Assembly: GCA_022763425.1 (NCBI GenBank)
Contig: JALEGD010000001.1
Coordinates: forward strand, 882,572-946,571
DNA: 64,000 bases
Reading direction: 5' to 3'
Source: Pelagibacteraceae bacterium
GTDB lineage: Bacteria > Pseudomonadota > Alphaproteobacteria > Pelagibacterales > Pelagibacteraceae
Part shown: positions 63,850 to 64,000 of the stretch, one piece after another
Position numbering within the stretch: position 1 is the stretch's first letter
How the letters are laid out: each line of letters opens with the position of its first letter
Made by a program: the position numbers and the translations under genes
The notes under the pieces: generated by a model
Seen by the model: only the letters and a program-made list of their open reading frames with translations
The model's database searches: none
What the model was told of the DNA's origin: nothing

Positions 63850-64000
63850 TTTTAAAAATTTTAGAAAACTAATCATAATTGGGTTAATTTTTTTTCAATG
63901 CGATTACGCTCACTCTGAAGATTTTTTTGAAATTGAAGCTGAAAAATTTCAATACTTAAATAATAATAAAACAATAGTAGCAACCGGTAATGCCATTGCA
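63842..64000 (+). CDS. lptD: LPS assembly protein LptD, N-terminal part (truncated by window)
   Basis: Only 53 codons are seen. They encode a signal peptide (ending CDYAHSE) and the start of the OstA-like domain (FFEIEAEKFQYLNNNKTIVATGNAIA). The E-A---Y-----I-A-GNA pattern is that of LptD and LptA/LptC-type OstA domains. The place directly after lptG favours LptD, though LptA-type proteins share the domain. The ATG lies inside the end of lptG (ATGAATAA). Confidence 0.75.
   Translation, partial: MNNFKNFRKLIIIGLIFFQCDYAHSEDFFEIEAEKFQYLNNNKTIVATGNAIA

Noticed and set aside
1-64000. tRNA, rRNA, tmRNA, RNase P RNA, riboswitch or CRISPR array.
   Set aside because: The gaps between genes are almost all under 140 nt, and none shows a cloverleaf or regular repeats. 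thiS-thiG has too short an upstream spacer (31 nt) for a TPP riboswitch.

Overview
The window is 64 kb of very AT-rich, tightly packed DNA, from an alphaproteobacterium with a streamlined genome. The lineage call rests on gene families seen here: an NDUFA12-type complex I accessory subunit beside a DUF2155 protein, an IalB-family protein, an HdaA-like DnaA relative next to a DUF2066-like protein and purM, and a sufBCDS-U-T-A operon. The low GC and compaction would suit marine SAR11-like or other AT-rich marine Alphaproteobacteria, but the sequence alone does not fix the clade. No tRNA, rRNA, CRISPR, insertion sequence or integrase was found.

Region 1 (1-28.5 kb) is a surface-attachment island. 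It starts with an autotransporter whose beta-barrel is interrupted by an in-frame TAG, and an IalB-like exported protein. A nearly complete type IV pilus system follows. It has five paralogous pilins with almost the same N-terminus and a shared four-cysteine pattern, a minor pilin set (FimT, PilV, PilW and a PilX-like protein carrying a LamG domain), and a core operon (PilM-PilN fusion, LysM/PilP-like protein, PilQ secretin, PilB, PilC). PilT is divergent from the core operon. A signalling cassette sits between the two pilin groups: a REC-PP2C phosphatase, a DUF3047 protein, a Cache-type hybrid histidine kinase with two receivers, a lone receiver and a rhodanese protein. An RsbW-like kinase lies just past pilT. 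PilO, PilD and PilY1 were not seen in the window.

Region 2 (28.5-39 kb) is iron-sulfur cluster assembly: a NifU-like/SufE pair and the seven-gene suf operon, with MurG, ZapE and NAD kinase between them. Region 3 (39-64 kb) is housekeeping: AnmK, TyrS, an AsmA-like protein, release factor 2 with its programmed frameshift, PBP1A, an RNase E/G, ThiGS, AroQ-AccB-AccC, the complex I accessory protein, a stand-alone TSCPD protein, AspS, RNase D, an Hda-like protein, PurM-PurN, Ndk, PepA, LptF-LptG and the start of LptD.

Packing is extreme. Every one of the 14 convergent gene junctions lies between 17 nt of overlap and a 6 nt gap, and five have their two stop codons interlocked in a single 4-nt overlap. 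The only apparent gap over 300 nt that simple ORF reading leaves (44111-44540) is the 5' part of prfB, hidden by its +1 frameshift.
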